Assembly (NCBI RefSeq): GCF_012927125.1
Contig: NZ_JABBFZ010000004.1
Location: forward strand, 124,001-188,000
DNA: 64,000 nt
Source: Paraburkholderia antibiotica
GTDB taxonomy: Bacteria; Pseudomonadota; Gammaproteobacteria; Burkholderiales; Burkholderiaceae
Reading direction: 5' to 3'
Of this stretch, positions 35,619 to 44,594 are shown piece after piece (position 1 is the stretch's first letter; every line of letters begins with the position of its first letter). A program made the translations under genes and the position numbers. Below the pieces are notes generated by a model that had not been told where the DNA came from, made no database searches, and saw only the letters and a list, made by a program, of their open reading frames with translations.

Positions 35619-37433
35619 ATGACTCATACAACTGGCGCAACCAGCGCAACCGGCAGAACAGGCGGCACGACGCTCACCTGCGACGTGCTCGTCATCGGCT
35701 CGGGCGCGGGCGGCCTGTCGACCGCGATCACCGCGCGCAAGCACGGCCTCGATGTCATCGTGATCGAGAAGGAGCCGCTATTCGGCGGCACGACCGCATT
35801 TTCTGGCGGGGTGCTGTGGATTCCCGGCAACCATCACGCGAAAAACAATGGCGTGCGCGATACGCGCGAAGCGGCGCTGACCTATATGCGTAACGAAGCC
35901 GGCGCGTTCTTCGACGCGGCCGCCGTCGATGCGTTTCTCGACACCGGCCCCGAGATGCTCGATTTCTTCGAGCGGGAAACCACGGTCAAATTCGTGTCGA
36001 CGCTGTACCCCGACTATCACCCGAACGTGGGCGGCGGCGTCGACGTGGGCCGCTCGGTGGTGGCCGCGCCGTTCGATGCGCGTGCGCTCGGCAAGGACAT
36101 CGCGCGTCTGCGTCCGCCGCTGAAAACGATCACGTTCATCGGCATGATGTTCAACTCGTCGAACGCGGACCTGAAGCACTTTTTCAACGCGACGCGTTCG
36201 CTCAAATCCGCGCTGTATGTCGCAAAGCGGCTCGCGAGTCATCTGAAGGACCTCGCGTTGTACCGGCGCGGCGTGCAGATCACGAGCGGCAATGCGCTCG
36301 CCGCGCGGCTCGCGAAATCCGTGCTCGACCTCGGCATTCCGATTTACACGAACACCGCCGCGCGTGAATTGAGCGTCGTCGGCTCGCGTGTGAGCGGCGC
36401 GCTCGTCGACGGACCGAATGGCGACATGCGCATCGTCGCGCGACGCGGCGTCGTGCTCGCGTGCGGCGGCTTTTCGCATGACGTTGCACGGATCGCCCGC
36501 GCTTATCCGCATGTGCAGCGCGGCGGCGAACACGTGTCGCCGGTGCCGCGCGGCAATACCGGCGACGGCGTCGGCATGGCCGAACGGCTCGGCGCGCGCG
36601 TGGCGATTCGCTATCCGCAACCCGCCGCGTGGATGCCGGTGTCGCGCGTGCCGATGCGCGACGGCAGCGTTGGCGTGTTTCCGCATCTGGTCGATCGCTA
36701 CAAGCCGGGCGTGATCGGCGTGACGCGTGCCGGTAAGCGCTTTACCAACGAGGCGAATTCGTATCACGACGTCGGCGCGGCAATGATCGACGCCTGCGCG
36801 AACGAGCGCGAAACCGCGATGTGGCTGATCTGCGATCACGCGACGATCCGCAAATACGGGCTCGGTTATGCGAAGCCCGCACCGGTGCCGCTCGGTCCGC
36901 TGCTGCGCAACGGCTATCTGAGCAAGGGCAATACGCTGGCCGAACTCGCGCGCCATGCGGGCCTCGACGGCGCCGCGCTCGAAACGACCGTGAAGCGCTA
37001 CAACGCCGATGCAGCGCACGGTGAAGACCGCGAGTTCGGCCGCGGCACGACGTCGTTCAACCGCTATCTCGCCGACCCCGAGCACAAGCCGAATCCATGC
37101 GTCGCGCCGATCGGCGACGGTCCGTACTACGCGCTGAAGGTCGAGATGGGCGACCTCGGCACCTTCGACGGCATCTCGACGAAGGTAACCGGCGAAGTGC
37201 TCGACGACGCGGGCACGCCGATCGACGGTCTGTACGCGGTCGGCAACGATCGGGCGAGCGTGATGGGCGGCAACTATCCGGGCGCGGGCATCACGCTCGG
37301 GCCGATCATGACGTTCGGCTATATCACCGGCCGACATCTCGCCGGCGTGAACGTCAGTAAAACGAACTATCCGGAGAGCGCGGACACCACGGACGCCGCC
37401 GCATCCGCAACCGTATTGAGGACCGGCACATGA
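35619..37433 (+). CDS. FAD-dependent dehydrogenase of the 3-ketosteroid delta1-dehydrogenase/fumarate reductase family
   Basis: 604 residues. The N-terminal FAD site is VLVIGSGAGGLSTAITARKHG (first part of the family motif), GGTTAFSGGVLWIPGN follows, and the C-terminal NYPGAGITLGPIMTFGYITG is the KstD-type FAD-clamp and substrate motif. Family members introduce C=C bonds next to ring ketones. With SDRs on both sides, an order of alcohol to ketone followed by ring desaturation or aromatisation is plausible. It overlaps the NIPSNAP gene by four bases. The first 15 residues are Thr/Gly-rich and probably disordered. Confidence 0.87.
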   Translation: MTHTTGATSATGRTGGTTLTCDVLVIGSGAGGLSTAITARKHGLDVIVIEKEPLFGGTTAFSGGVLWIPGNHHAKNNGVRDTREAALTYMRNEAGAFFDAAAVDAFLDTGPEMLDFFERETTVKFVSTLYPDYHPNVGGGVDVGRSVVAAPFDARALGKDIARLRPPLKTITFIGMMFNSSNADLKHFFNATRSLKSALYVAKRLASHLKDLALYRRGVQITSGNALAARLAKSVLDLGIPIYTNTAARELSVVGSRVSGALVDGPNGDMRIVARRGVVLACGGFSHDVARIARAYPHVQRGGEHVSPVPRGNTGDGVGMAERLGARVAIRYPQPAAWMPVSRVPMRDGSVGVFPHLVDRYKPGVIGVTRAGKRFTNEANSYHDVGAAMIDACANERETAMWLICDHATIRKYGLGYAKPAPVPLGPLLRNGYLSKGNTLAELARHAGLDGAALETTVKRYNADAAHGEDREFGRGTTSFNRYLADPEHKPNPCVAPIGDGPYYALKVEMGDLGTFDGISTKVTGEVLDDAGTPIDGLYAVGNDRASVMGGNYPGAGITLGPIMTFGYITGRHLAGVNVSKTNYPESADTTDAAASATVLRTGT

Positions 37434-37768
37434 GCCAGGGCAAACCTTTCGTCGACCATCGCATCTATACGATCCGCCCGCGCGGCATGGCGGAATTCAT
37501 CGACGTCTTCGACCGGCTGGCGATGCCGATCCAGTTGAAGTACCTCGGCGCACCGGTCGGCTTCTATATGAGCGACATCGGCGCGTTGAATCAGGTCGTG
37601 CATCTGTGGGGCTACGAGAGCATCGCCGATTACGACCAGCGCCGCACCGCGCGCGATGCCGATCCGGAGTGGCCTGCCTATCTGCAAGCCTCCGCGCATC
37701 TGATCGTCGCGCAGGAGAGCCGCATCATCAAACGCGTCGACTTCAGGACGCTGGCGATGCTGCGCTAG
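37430..37768 (+). CDS. NIPSNAP family protein
   Basis: 112 residues, a single NIPSNAP/ferredoxin-like alpha-beta barrel domain (VDHRIYTIRPRGMAEFIDVF, then HLWGYESIADYDQRR). Such proteins often occur in degradation operons with uncertain roles. The start overlaps the FAD dehydrogenase stop (ATGA), which implies coupled translation and a joint function. Confidence 0.85.
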   Translation: MSQGKPFVDHRIYTIRPRGMAEFIDVFDRLAMPIQLKYLGAPVGFYMSDIGALNQVVHLWGYESIADYDQRRTARDADPEWPAYLQASAHLIVAQESRIIKRVDFRTLAMLR

Positions 37769-37793
37769 CGGCGCGGCAGAGGAGGAGACGGAC

Positions 37794-38558
37794 ATGAGCG
37801 AACCGACGCAACCCGTCGCCATCGTCACCGGCGGCGTGAATGGAATCGGCTGGGCGTGCGCGCGGCGTTTCGCGCAGGACGGCTATCACGTGGTGATCGC
37901 CGATCTCGATCTACAGCGCGCCACCGAGCGGGCCCGCGAACTGGGCGACGCGCACCTCGGCGTGAGCACCGACGTGGCCAGCGAAGCCGACGTGCGCGCG
38001 CTGATCGATGCATGCGTCGAACGTTATGGACGGCTCGACGTACTCGTCAACAACGCCGGCAACAGCGATCAACCGTATCCGACCGTCGAGCAGAACGTCG
38101 AGGCGTTCGATCGCCTGCTCGACGTCCACCTGCGCGGCACGTTCGTCGCATGTCGTGAAGCGGGCCGCGTGATGCTCGCGCAAGGGTGTGGAGCGATCGT
38201 CAATCTCGGTTCGATCGCGGGACTCGCTGGCATTCCGACGCGCAACGCGTATGGCGCGGCGAAAGCGGGCATCGTCGCGATGACGCGCTCGCTTGCCTGC
38301 GAGTGGGCAAGCGACGGCATTCGCGTGAATGCGGTGGCGCCCGGCTATGTCGCGACCGAACTCGTCGAAACGCTCCAACGCAACGGCCAGATGAACGTGC
38401 AGTCGATCGAGAAGCGTACGCCGATGGGCCGTCTCGCGCGTCCCGACGAAATCGCCCATGCCATCGCGTTTCTCGCGTCTGACGCGGCGAGCTATATCAC
38501 CGGCACGGTGCTCAGCGTCGATGGCGGCTGGCACGCGTTCGGCGCGGCGACCAGCTAG
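37794..38558 (+). CDS. Short-chain dehydrogenase/reductase, second SDR of the operon
   Basis: 254 residues with a classical fold: IVTGGVNGIGWACARRF, VLVNNAGNSDQP, the catalytic Ser in NLGSIAGLAG, Tyr and Lys in AYGAAKAG, and the C-terminal ITGTVLSVDGGWHAFG. GAGGAGGAGA lies nine bases before the ATG. It is about 30% different in its core from the first SDR and presumably acts on a different intermediate. Confidence 0.87.
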   Translation: MSEPTQPVAIVTGGVNGIGWACARRFAQDGYHVVIADLDLQRATERARELGDAHLGVSTDVASEADVRALIDACVERYGRLDVLVNNAGNSDQPYPTVEQNVEAFDRLLDVHLRGTFVACREAGRVMLAQGCGAIVNLGSIAGLAGIPTRNAYGAAKAGIVAMTRSLACEWASDGIRVNAVAPGYVATELVETLQRNGQMNVQSIEKRTPMGRLARPDEIAHAIAFLASDAASYITGTVLSVDGGWHAFGAATS

Positions 38559-38660
38559 CGCGGAAGCCGTATGCCGTACGCCATCCAGGCGGCGGCATCC
38601 GCATTTTAGATAGCAATCCGAATAATAAAAAATACCTCGTTATTTCAAGGAGACATCGCA

Positions 38661-40085
38661 ATGGAAAAGCTTCAACGCGGCGGGGCCCCAGTGCCACGCC
38701 AATCCGATGCCGAGCGCCAGGTGGACGTGCAGGCCTTTATCGACGCCCAGCGCTTTTCGCCGTTTCAATGGACGATTCTCGTGCTCTGCTTTCTGGTCGT
38801 CGCCGCCGATGGTTTCGATACCGCGGCGGTCGGCTTTATCGCGCCGTCGCTGGTCCAGCAGTGGGGCGTGGCGCGCAGCGCGCTCGGGCCCGTGATGAGC
38901 GCGGCGCTGGTCGGGCTCGGTATCGGCGCGCTGGCCGCCGGTCCGTGCGCGGATCGGCTCGGACGCAAGACGGTGCTGGTGTTGTCGGTATTCTTTTTCG
39001 GCCTGTGGAGTCTCGCGGCGGCTCGTGCAAGTTCGATCGAATCGCTGACCGTGCTGCGCTTTTTCACCGGGCTCGGTCTCGGCGCGGCGATGCCGAACGC
39101 GGTCACGCTGATGTCCGAATACGCGCCTGCCCGCATTCGCGCGGTCGCGGTTAACGCGATGTTCTGCGGTTTTTCGGGCGGCCTTGCGATCGGCGGGCTC
39201 GCTTCCGCATGGCTGATTCCGCAGTTCGGCTGGCCGAGCGTGCTGGTCGCGGGCGGCGTCGGGCCGATCGTGCTGACCGTGCTGCTGATTCTGCTGCTGC
39301 CCGAATCGGCGCAATTCCTCGCAGTGCGCAAGCAGGCCGACCGACGCATCGCGCGGATCCTGCAGCGGATCGCACCGGATAGCCGTCTCGACGGTTGCCG
39401 TTTCTTTGCGCAAGACGTGCGCAGCCAGGCCGGCGACACACGCGCGCAATGGGCGCTCGCGATCATCCTGTCGACGCGCTACCGCTTCGGCACGCTGATG
39501 CTGTGGCTCGCGTATTTCATGGGGCTGCTGATCTACTACCTGCTGACCAACTGGCTGCCGACGCTATTCAAGGACACCGGCTTCTCGGGCGAAAAGGCCG
39601 CGTTGATGACCTCGCTGTTTCCGCTTGGCGGCATCCTCGGCAATCTGTGCGTCGGTTGGGTGATGGACCGCTTCGCCGGGCATCGCGTGATCGCGTTCAC
39701 CTATGTGCTGGTCGGCGCACTCGTGTTGCTGGTCGGGCAGGGCGTCGGCCATCAGATCTGGCTCGGCACGCTGATCTTCCTGACCGGCACGGTGGCGACC
39801 AGCGCGGTCACGTCGATGTCGGCGCTCGCGGCGAGCTTCTACCCGACCCGCGCACGGGCCACCGGTGTGGCGTGGATGCTGGGGATTGGCCGGGTTGGTG
39901 GGGTGGCCGGCGCACTCGTCGGTGCCGCGTTGATGGGCCTCGGCTGGCAGTTCGGCGCGGTGTTCAGTCTGCTGGCTGTGCCGGCTGTGATCGCGGCGGG
40001 CGGCATCGTGTTGATGAGGCGGCGGGGGCCGCTCGCGGAAGAGGCATCGGTCGATGAAGCCGTCGGTGCTGTCGCGATCGATTGA
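38661..40085 (+). CDS. AAHS family MFS carrier, PcaK-like aromatic or alicyclic acid transporter
   Basis: 474 residues, twelve hydrophobic segments. AADGFDTAAVGFIAPSLVQQ in the first segment is the signature of aromatic acid:H+ symporters such as PcaK, where the DGFDTA Asp is required for transport. The loop motif CADRLGRKTVLVLS and its counterpart VGWVMDRFAGHRVIAF are present. AAGGAGA precedes the ATG. A 101-base A+T-rich gap separates it from the SDR gene, so it may have its own promoter too. Its closeness to pobA fits uptake of 4-hydroxybenzoate or a precursor. Confidence 0.87.
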   Translation: MEKLQRGGAPVPRQSDAERQVDVQAFIDAQRFSPFQWTILVLCFLVVAADGFDTAAVGFIAPSLVQQWGVARSALGPVMSAALVGLGIGALAAGPCADRLGRKTVLVLSVFFFGLWSLAAARASSIESLTVLRFFTGLGLGAAMPNAVTLMSEYAPARIRAVAVNAMFCGFSGGLAIGGLASAWLIPQFGWPSVLVAGGVGPIVLTVLLILLLPESAQFLAVRKQADRRIARILQRIAPDSRLDGCRFFAQDVRSQAGDTRAQWALAIILSTRYRFGTLMLWLAYFMGLLIYYLLTNWLPTLFKDTGFSGEKAALMTSLFPLGGILGNLCVGWVMDRFAGHRVIAFTYVLVGALVLLVGQGVGHQIWLGTLIFLTGTVATSAVTSMSALAASFYPTRARATGVAWMLGIGRVGGVAGALVGAALMGLGWQFGAVFSLLAVPAVIAAGGIVLMRRRGPLAEEASVDEAVGAVAID

Positions 40086-40204
40086 GCACGCGCTGCGTTG
40101 TCGTGCCGGGTAAAGTGCGAGCGCATTAAAGCGCATGAACAAGCGGGTAAATGTGCCGCAAGTCTCTGTACCGCGAGTCTCGCGAAAAAATTTCGCCCGA
40201 AAAC

Positions 40205-40453
40205 TCAGCTCGTGCGAAGCAGCGCCAGCTCGTTGTGCAGCAGCGCGATCAGGTCGTCGTCGCTGGGACGCGTGCCCCAGTGGCGCGCGCCGGCGACTGA
40301 GGCGATCGCCATCCACGAATGCGGCGGAAACCATTCGCGTAGCAGCGTGCCGTCCTGGCGCAGACACAGTTGCCCGGTCTGCTCGCTGTATTCGGCGCAG
40401 ATCAGCGCACCGTCGACCTGTGCGGTGACTCGTCTCGGATCGTTGCGGACCAC
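40205..40453 (-). CDS. Small hypothetical protein (82 aa)
   Basis: The translation includes ALICAEYSEQTGQLCLRQDG and LREWFPPHSWMAIASVAGAR. I do not recognise a family. The start chosen is GTG at 40453, with CAGGAG ending seven bases upstream. An ATG at 40498 would lie within the stem of a strong hairpin and has no ribosome site. The gene follows the PxPV-like gene on the same strand. Confidence 0.55.
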   Translation of the reverse strand: MVRNDPRRVTAQVDGALICAEYSEQTGQLCLRQDGTLLREWFPPHSWMAIASVAGARHWGTRPSDDDLIALLHNELALLRTS

Positions 40454-40492
40454 GTCGTCGCTCCTGTCGAAGAGTTGGCGCGAAGGCCAACG

Positions 40493-40527
40493 CGACATGG
40501 CGGCGTCAGCGCGACGCCGCCATGTCG
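40493..40527 (-). repeat. Perfect 15 bp stem-loop between two leftward genes
   Basis: CGACATGGCGGCGTC and GACGCCGCCATGTCG pair exactly around a 5-base loop, five bases after the stop of the PxPV-like gene. No T-run follows, so it may protect the upstream mRNA 3' end or reduce read-through. Confidence 0.7.
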
Positions 40528-40531
40528 TTCA

Positions 40532-40900
40532 TCAATGGTCGTGATCGCCGCGGTCGCCATGATCGCGGCCGTGCCAGCCGTTGTCATGACGGTCGCCATG
40601 CGGGCCGCGCGCGTCGCGCCATTCGGGATGGCGGCGCTCCCAGTCGTGACGTTCCCAATAGCGATGACCGTCGTAGTAGCGATCGCCGTACCAGCCCGGC
40701 GTGATCACGACGGCGGCCGGGGGCGGCGGTGCATACACCGGCGCGGGCTGCACATAAACCGGCGGGGGCGGAGCCTCGACCACGGCGGGTACGCCGATAT
40801 TCACGCCGACGTCGACGTGCGCGAAAGCGGCCGACGATGCGCCGATCGCGAGGCCGGCGGCGAGCGTCAACTGAATCCAGCGGTTGCGTGATTGACTCAT
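40532..40900 (-). CDS. Exported Pro-rich/His-rich protein (122 aa), PxPV-like
   Basis: A signal peptide (about residues 1-27, ending AAFA) is followed by a short domain with PPPPVYVQPAPVYAPPPP and then a very His/Arg/Asp-rich tail with repeats of the form HGDRHDNGWHGRDHGD. Similar PxPV-repeat secreted proteins are common in Burkholderia. The tail should bind metal ions or acidic polymers. A second His-rich exported protein lies 93 bases upstream. Function unknown. Confidence 0.75.
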   Translation of the reverse strand: MSQSRNRWIQLTLAAGLAIGASSAAFAHVDVGVNIGVPAVVEAPPPPVYVQPAPVYAPPPPAAVVITPGWYGDRYYDGHRYWERHDWERRHPEWRDARGPHGDRHDNGWHGRDHGDRGDHDH

Positions 40901-40993
40901 GATGGTTCTCTGTATCGTTGTATGTGAGGAGAAGCGGCTGGCGCGCTATGCCTTCATCGCGCGCGGTCTGAACCGCGCGCTCAGGCGATGCGC

Positions 40994-41128
40994 TTAGTAA
41001 TGGTCGCGGTCGTGATCGTGCTCGTAGTGATGGTCGTGACCATGAGGACCATCGGGGACCACGATGCAGCCGCTCAATGCGCCGCCGAGCGTAGCGGCAA
41101 GAATGGCCAGTGCGAAAATTTTCTTCAT
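40994..41128 (-). CDS. Small His-rich lipoprotein (44 aa)
   Basis: The signal peptide KKIFALAILAATLGGALSGC ends in a lipobox (LSGC, Cys at residue 21). The mature 24 residues contain nine His plus Asp/Glu (HGHDHHYEHDHDRDHY). GGGAG lies eight bases before the ATG at 41128. It is likely an outer- or inner-membrane-anchored metal-binding peptide. It lies upstream of the His-rich exported protein on the same strand and may be co-transcribed with it. Confidence 0.75.
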   Translation of the reverse strand: MKKIFALAILAATLGGALSGCIVVPDGPHGHDHHYEHDHDRDHY

Positions 41129-41666
41129 GACGTTGCTCCCTGGGTGTCGGTATCGCCGACATTCAATTGGTTTCGTGTAAAGCGTTTCGTACGAATCGCT
41201 CGGGTTGAACCGAACTCTACTGAGCGGCGCGATTACTGGTGTGTTTGTGTGTAACAGGACGTGTCGATCCACGCGCGCCGCAGTCGAAGCGTGCGCGTGC
41301 GACGATCCCGATGGAAAAAGTGTGCGGTCGACCTGTCGAAATGACAGATGATTGTTAGAGGGTCCGGCAAACCCTTGAGGGCGTTATGAAAAAATTCGGC
41401 GTCGACACGATGCGATGTGGGTCGATCGAGAGACGCGGCGCTGCGTTGGCTGCTGAAAAAGGCGGCGAATGGGCTTTCGCTGCTGATGTATCGCGCGGAT
41501 ACATTCAGTTGCAGACTAGGCGTGAGCCGCTCGCGCGCTCACGTGGGCATGATCGTAAAGACGCTTTAAATATAGTTTGACGTGCCGCGACATCAGCGTC
41601 TCTTAAGCTTCGATCATGTCGGCAACACGCAGCGCGTGAATGGGGTGCAGGTGTAATCGACCACGC
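41129..41666. other. Intergenic stretch of 538 bases, no secure gene
   Basis: It lies between the lipoprotein start and the end of kdgR. A 64-codon rightward frame at 41386 (MKKFGVDTM...) has GAGGGCG nearby but no family resemblance and atypical composition, so it is not called. I see no RNA gene. Confidence 0.4.
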
Positions 41667-42557
41667 TCACTGTGCCGCCGCGGGCTCCGCTGCGATGGCT
41701 TCGCGATAACCGAGCCGCGTCGAAATCGCGAGGCCCGCCTGCTTGAGCAGCGCGACGTAGTGCGACTTCGTATCGGCGCCGCAGCGCATCGTCGGAAACG
41801 AAATCGACAAGCCGGCGATCACGCGCTCGAAGCGGTCGAACACCGGCACCGCGATACATTGCAGGCCTTCTTCCTGTTCCTCGTTGTCTTCGCCATAACC
41901 CTGTTCGCGCACGCGCGGCAGAATACTCAACACTGCTTCGGCGCAGGTCAGGGTCTTTTGCGTCGAGCGACGGAATTCGATGTGCGACAGCACCTCGTGC
42001 GCGTCGGCGGGCTCCATCCACGCGAGCAGCACCTTGCCGATCGCGGTGCTATGCAGCGGATTGCGCCGGCCGATGCGCGACTGCATGCGCAGCCCGTAGT
42101 CGGCGTCGATCTTGTGGATGTAGATGATCGCGTCGTCGTCGAATGCGCCGAGGTGGACCGCTTCGCGCGTCATCTGGCCGATGCGGCGCATCTCGATGTC
42201 GGCTTCGCGCACGAGGTCGACGCTTTCGAGCGCTTTCGCACCGAGTTCGAACAGACGGATCGTCAGCCGGTAGCGCTCGGTTTCGACTTCCTGCGTCACG
42301 TAGCCGAGCGCCTTCAAGGTTTGAATCACGCGATGCACAGTGGTCTTCGACATGCCGAGCCGTTGCGACAACTCGCTGATGCCGATCTGCCCGCTATCGC
42401 CGATCGCGCCGAGAATCGCAAAAACCCGCCCGATCGACGACGCCGATTCGCCGCGCTCGGCGCCGTCGGTATCGAGCGCGGGGGTGTCGGCTGCATTCTT
42501 GCGCGGGTTTCGTGCACCCGTTTGCGCCGTGTTTTTCGGTGTTGCTTTTGCCGCCAT
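41667..42557 (-). CDS. kdgR: IclR family transcriptional regulator, KdgR-like
   Basis: 296 residues. The N-terminal winged helix-turn-helix reads GQIGISELSQRLGMSKTTVHR, and the C-terminal effector domain carries GLRMQSRIGRRNPLHSTAIGK and the closing ISTRLGY. The start at 42557 is chosen because AGGGA lies nine bases before; earlier in-frame ATGs are possible. It follows kduI-kduD on the same strand and shares the locus with kdgT, so it most likely represses these genes and is released by 2-keto-3-deoxygluconate. Two matching palindromes in the divergent region are its candidate operators. Confidence 0.88.
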   Translation of the reverse strand: MAAKATPKNTAQTGARNPRKNAADTPALDTDGAERGESASSIGRVFAILGAIGDSGQIGISELSQRLGMSKTTVHRVIQTLKALGYVTQEVETERYRLTIRLFELGAKALESVDLVREADIEMRRIGQMTREAVHLGAFDDDAIIYIHKIDADYGLRMQSRIGRRNPLHSTAIGKVLLAWMEPADAHEVLSHIEFRRSTQKTLTCAEAVLSILPRVREQGYGEDNEEQEEGLQCIAVPVFDRFERVIAGLSISFPTMRCGADTKSHYVALLKQAGLAISTRLGYREAIAAEPAAAQ

Positions 42558-42668
42558 GTCCGTCATTCCCTGTCTGTACCCACTCGCGCCGTCGATCGAA
42601 AGCACCGGCGCGAGAGCATAGCGCGTTGTGCGAACGCTGGCGACGAATCCGTCCGACGCGTGGCCAGC

Positions 42669-43439
42669 CTAGCGCGCGAGCCAGCCGCCATCCACCGCCA
42701 GTGTATGCCCATGCACGTAGTCCGATGCCGACGACGCCAGAAAAACCACCGGCCCGGCCAGATCGTCGGGCACGCCCCAGCGGCCGGCCGGAATGCGGCC
42801 GAGAATCTCGTCGTTGCGCTGCGCGTCGTCGCGCAACGCGGCGGTGTTCGCGGTCGCCATATAGCCCGGTGCGATCGCGTTCACGTTGATGCGCTGCGCC
42901 GCCCATTCGTTCGCGAGCAGCCGCGTGAGGCCGAGCACGCCGCTTTTCGACGCGGTGTACGAGGCGACGCGAATGCCGCCCTGGAACGACAGCATCGACG
43001 CGACGTTGATGATCTTGCCGCCGTCGCCCTGGCGCACGAACTGCCGTGCGGTCGCTTGCGACAGAAAGAACAGGCTCTTCAGATTGACGTCCATCACCGC
43101 GTCCCACGCGTCTTCGCTGAACGTCAGCGCGTCGTCGCGCTGGATGATGCCTGCGTTGTTGACCAGCACGTCGACACGGCCGAACGCTTCGAGCGCCGCA
43201 TGCACGATGTCGTCGACGGGTGCGATCGACGACAGATCCGCGCGCACGTCGGCGAAGCGGCGTCCGAGCGCTTTGACGCGCGCGGCGGTGTCGCCCGCAT
43301 AGGCGCGGCTCACGCCGACGATGTCGCAACCGGCCGCGGCGAGCGCGACCGCCATGCCGGCGCCGAGACCGGTGTTGCTGCCGGTGACGATGGCGACCTT
43401 GCCGGTCAGATCGAAAGTGTTCAAGGTGGTCGAGCTCAT
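42669..43439 (-). CDS. kduD: 2-dehydro-3-deoxy-D-gluconate 5-dehydrogenase
   Basis: 256 residues, close to KduD of Dickeya and E. coli (253). SDR motifs: IVTGSNTGLGAGMAVAL, LVNNAGII, and YTASKSG with an upstream Ser. The enzyme reduces 5-keto-4-deoxyuronate-derived 2,5-diketo-3-deoxygluconate to 2-keto-3-deoxygluconate. It is 30 bases downstream of kduI and 111 bases upstream of kdgR on the same strand. Confidence 0.92.
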   Translation of the reverse strand: MSSTTLNTFDLTGKVAIVTGSNTGLGAGMAVALAAAGCDIVGVSRAYAGDTAARVKALGRRFADVRADLSSIAPVDDIVHAALEAFGRVDVLVNNAGIIQRDDALTFSEDAWDAVMDVNLKSLFFLSQATARQFVRQGDGGKIINVASMLSFQGGIRVASYTASKSGVLGLTRLLANEWAAQRINVNAIAPGYMATANTAALRDDAQRNDEILGRIPAGRWGVPDDLAGPVVFLASSASDYVHGHTLAVDGGWLAR

Positions 43440-43468
43440 GTCGTACCCGGTAAAGCGTCGCGACGCGC

Positions 43469-44314
43469 TCAGCGCAGCTCGCGGACCGCGAGATGATCCA
43501 TGTCGCCGAACACCTGGTTCTCGCCGACCATGCCCCAGATGAACGTGTATGCGCGCGTGCCGACGCCCGAGTGAATCGACCAGCTCGGCGAGATCACCGC
43601 CTGCTCGTTGCGCACCACGATGTGCCGCGTTTCGTGCGGCTCGCCCATCAGATGAAAGACCGCGGCATCGTCGGCGAGGTCGAAATAGAAATACACCTCC
43701 ATGCGGCGCTCGTGCGTGTGGCACGGCATCGTGTTCCACAGGCTGCCGGGTTCGAGCCGGGTCATGCCCATCGACAGCTGACAGGTCGGCAGCACGTCGG
43801 GCACGATGAACTTGTGGATCGTGCGGCGGTTGCCGGTGGCCGGATCGCCGAGCGTTTCGGGCGACGCCTCGGCCAGCGAGATCGTGCGGGTCGGATAAGC
43901 GGTGTGCGCGGGCGCGCAGTTCAGATAGAACTTCGCGGCGCGGGTGGCGTCGGTGGTATCGGCGCTGCCGAACGTGACCGACTGCGTGCCCTTGCCGATA
44001 TAGATCGCCTCTTCGTGACGCACCGTGTAGCGCGTGCCGTCGACCTCGACCCAGCCGTCACCGCCGATATTGATCGCGCCCAGTTCGCGCCGCTCCAGCA
44101 GATAGCCGACGCCGATTGATTTGCCGAGCGCGCTGGGCACCTCGACCGCGCGCCCGACCGGCCACACCCCACCCACGATGATGCGGTCGATGTGGCTATA
44201 GGTGAGCTTCAGCGCATCGCGCTCGAAAATCTGCTCGACCAGAAACTCGCGGCGCAAGCCGGTCGTGTCGAGCGTTTTCGCGTATTCGCTGTTGCAGGCC
44301 TGTCTCACTTCCAT
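43469..44314 (-). CDS. kduI: 5-dehydro-4-deoxy-D-glucuronate isomerase
   Basis: 281 residues, the KduI length (278 in E. coli). The zinc-site region [20 protein letters not shown] supplies the expected two His and one Glu, and [20 protein letters not shown] supplies the third His. It isomerises the product of unsaturated digalacturonate cleavage. GGAGA lies before the ATG at 44314. It heads the kduI-kduD-kdgR operon and faces kdgT across 280 bases with operators. Confidence 0.95.
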   Translation of the reverse strand: MEVRQACNSEYAKTLDTTGLRREFLVEQIFERDALKLTYSHIDRIIVGGVWPVGRAVEVPSALGKSIGVGYLLERRELGAINIGGDGWVEVDGTRYTVRHEEAIYIGKGTQSVTFGSADTTDATRAAKFYLNCAPAHTAYPTRTISLAEASPETLGDPATGNRRTIHKFIVPDVLPTCQLSMGMTRLEPGSLWNTMPCHTHERRMEVYFYFDLADDAAVFHLMGEPHETRHIVVRNEQAVISPSWSIHSGVGTRAYTFIWGMVGENQVFGDMDHLAVRELR

Positions 44315-44379
44315 GCGGGGTCTCCGGTCGCTCGGCGCTCGCCGTGTGCCCGAAACTGTAACGCAGGAATTCGCATTTC

Positions 44380-44392
44380 GGAACGTCGGTCC
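44380..44392. promoter_or_regulatory. KdgR operator candidate 1 (GGAACGTCGGTCC)
   Basis: A near-perfect 13 bp palindrome embedded in TTTCGGA-N7-TCCGAAA, 66 bases before the kduI start. It matches operator 2 at 11 of 13 positions. Confidence 0.6.
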
Positions 44393-44476
44393 GAAAATAT
44401 TGCTGTGCGGTATCAAGCCAGATAAGGCTTACAGTTCGTAACGGGTAAACGATAGGACGACGGGAAGCAATAAAAC

Positions 44477-44489
44477 GGAACGACGTTCC
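44477..44489. promoter_or_regulatory. KdgR operator candidate 2 (GGAACGACGTTCC)
   Basis: A perfect 13 bp palindrome 12 bases before a TATATT (44501-44506) -10 candidate of kdgT, so it would cover the -35 position. Binding would directly block kdgT. Confidence 0.65.
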
Positions 44490-44594
44490 TTTTATGATGC
44501 TATATTGCGCCGAACAGGGAGAGCTCGGCGCAGAACGGGACATCACCCCGGGTAATCCACCCGTCAACGGGACGTGACAGTCCATGGAGGAGGC

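Noticed and set aside
40205..40498. ATG at 40498 as the start of the 82-aa gene.
   Set aside because: It lies in the stem of a perfect 15 bp hairpin without a ribosome site; GTG at 40453 has CAGGAG at seven bases.
41386..41580. A 64-codon frame beginning MKKFGVDTM in the gap before kdgR.
   Set aside because: There is no strong ribosome site, no hydrophobic core or family likeness, and the composition is not gene-like.
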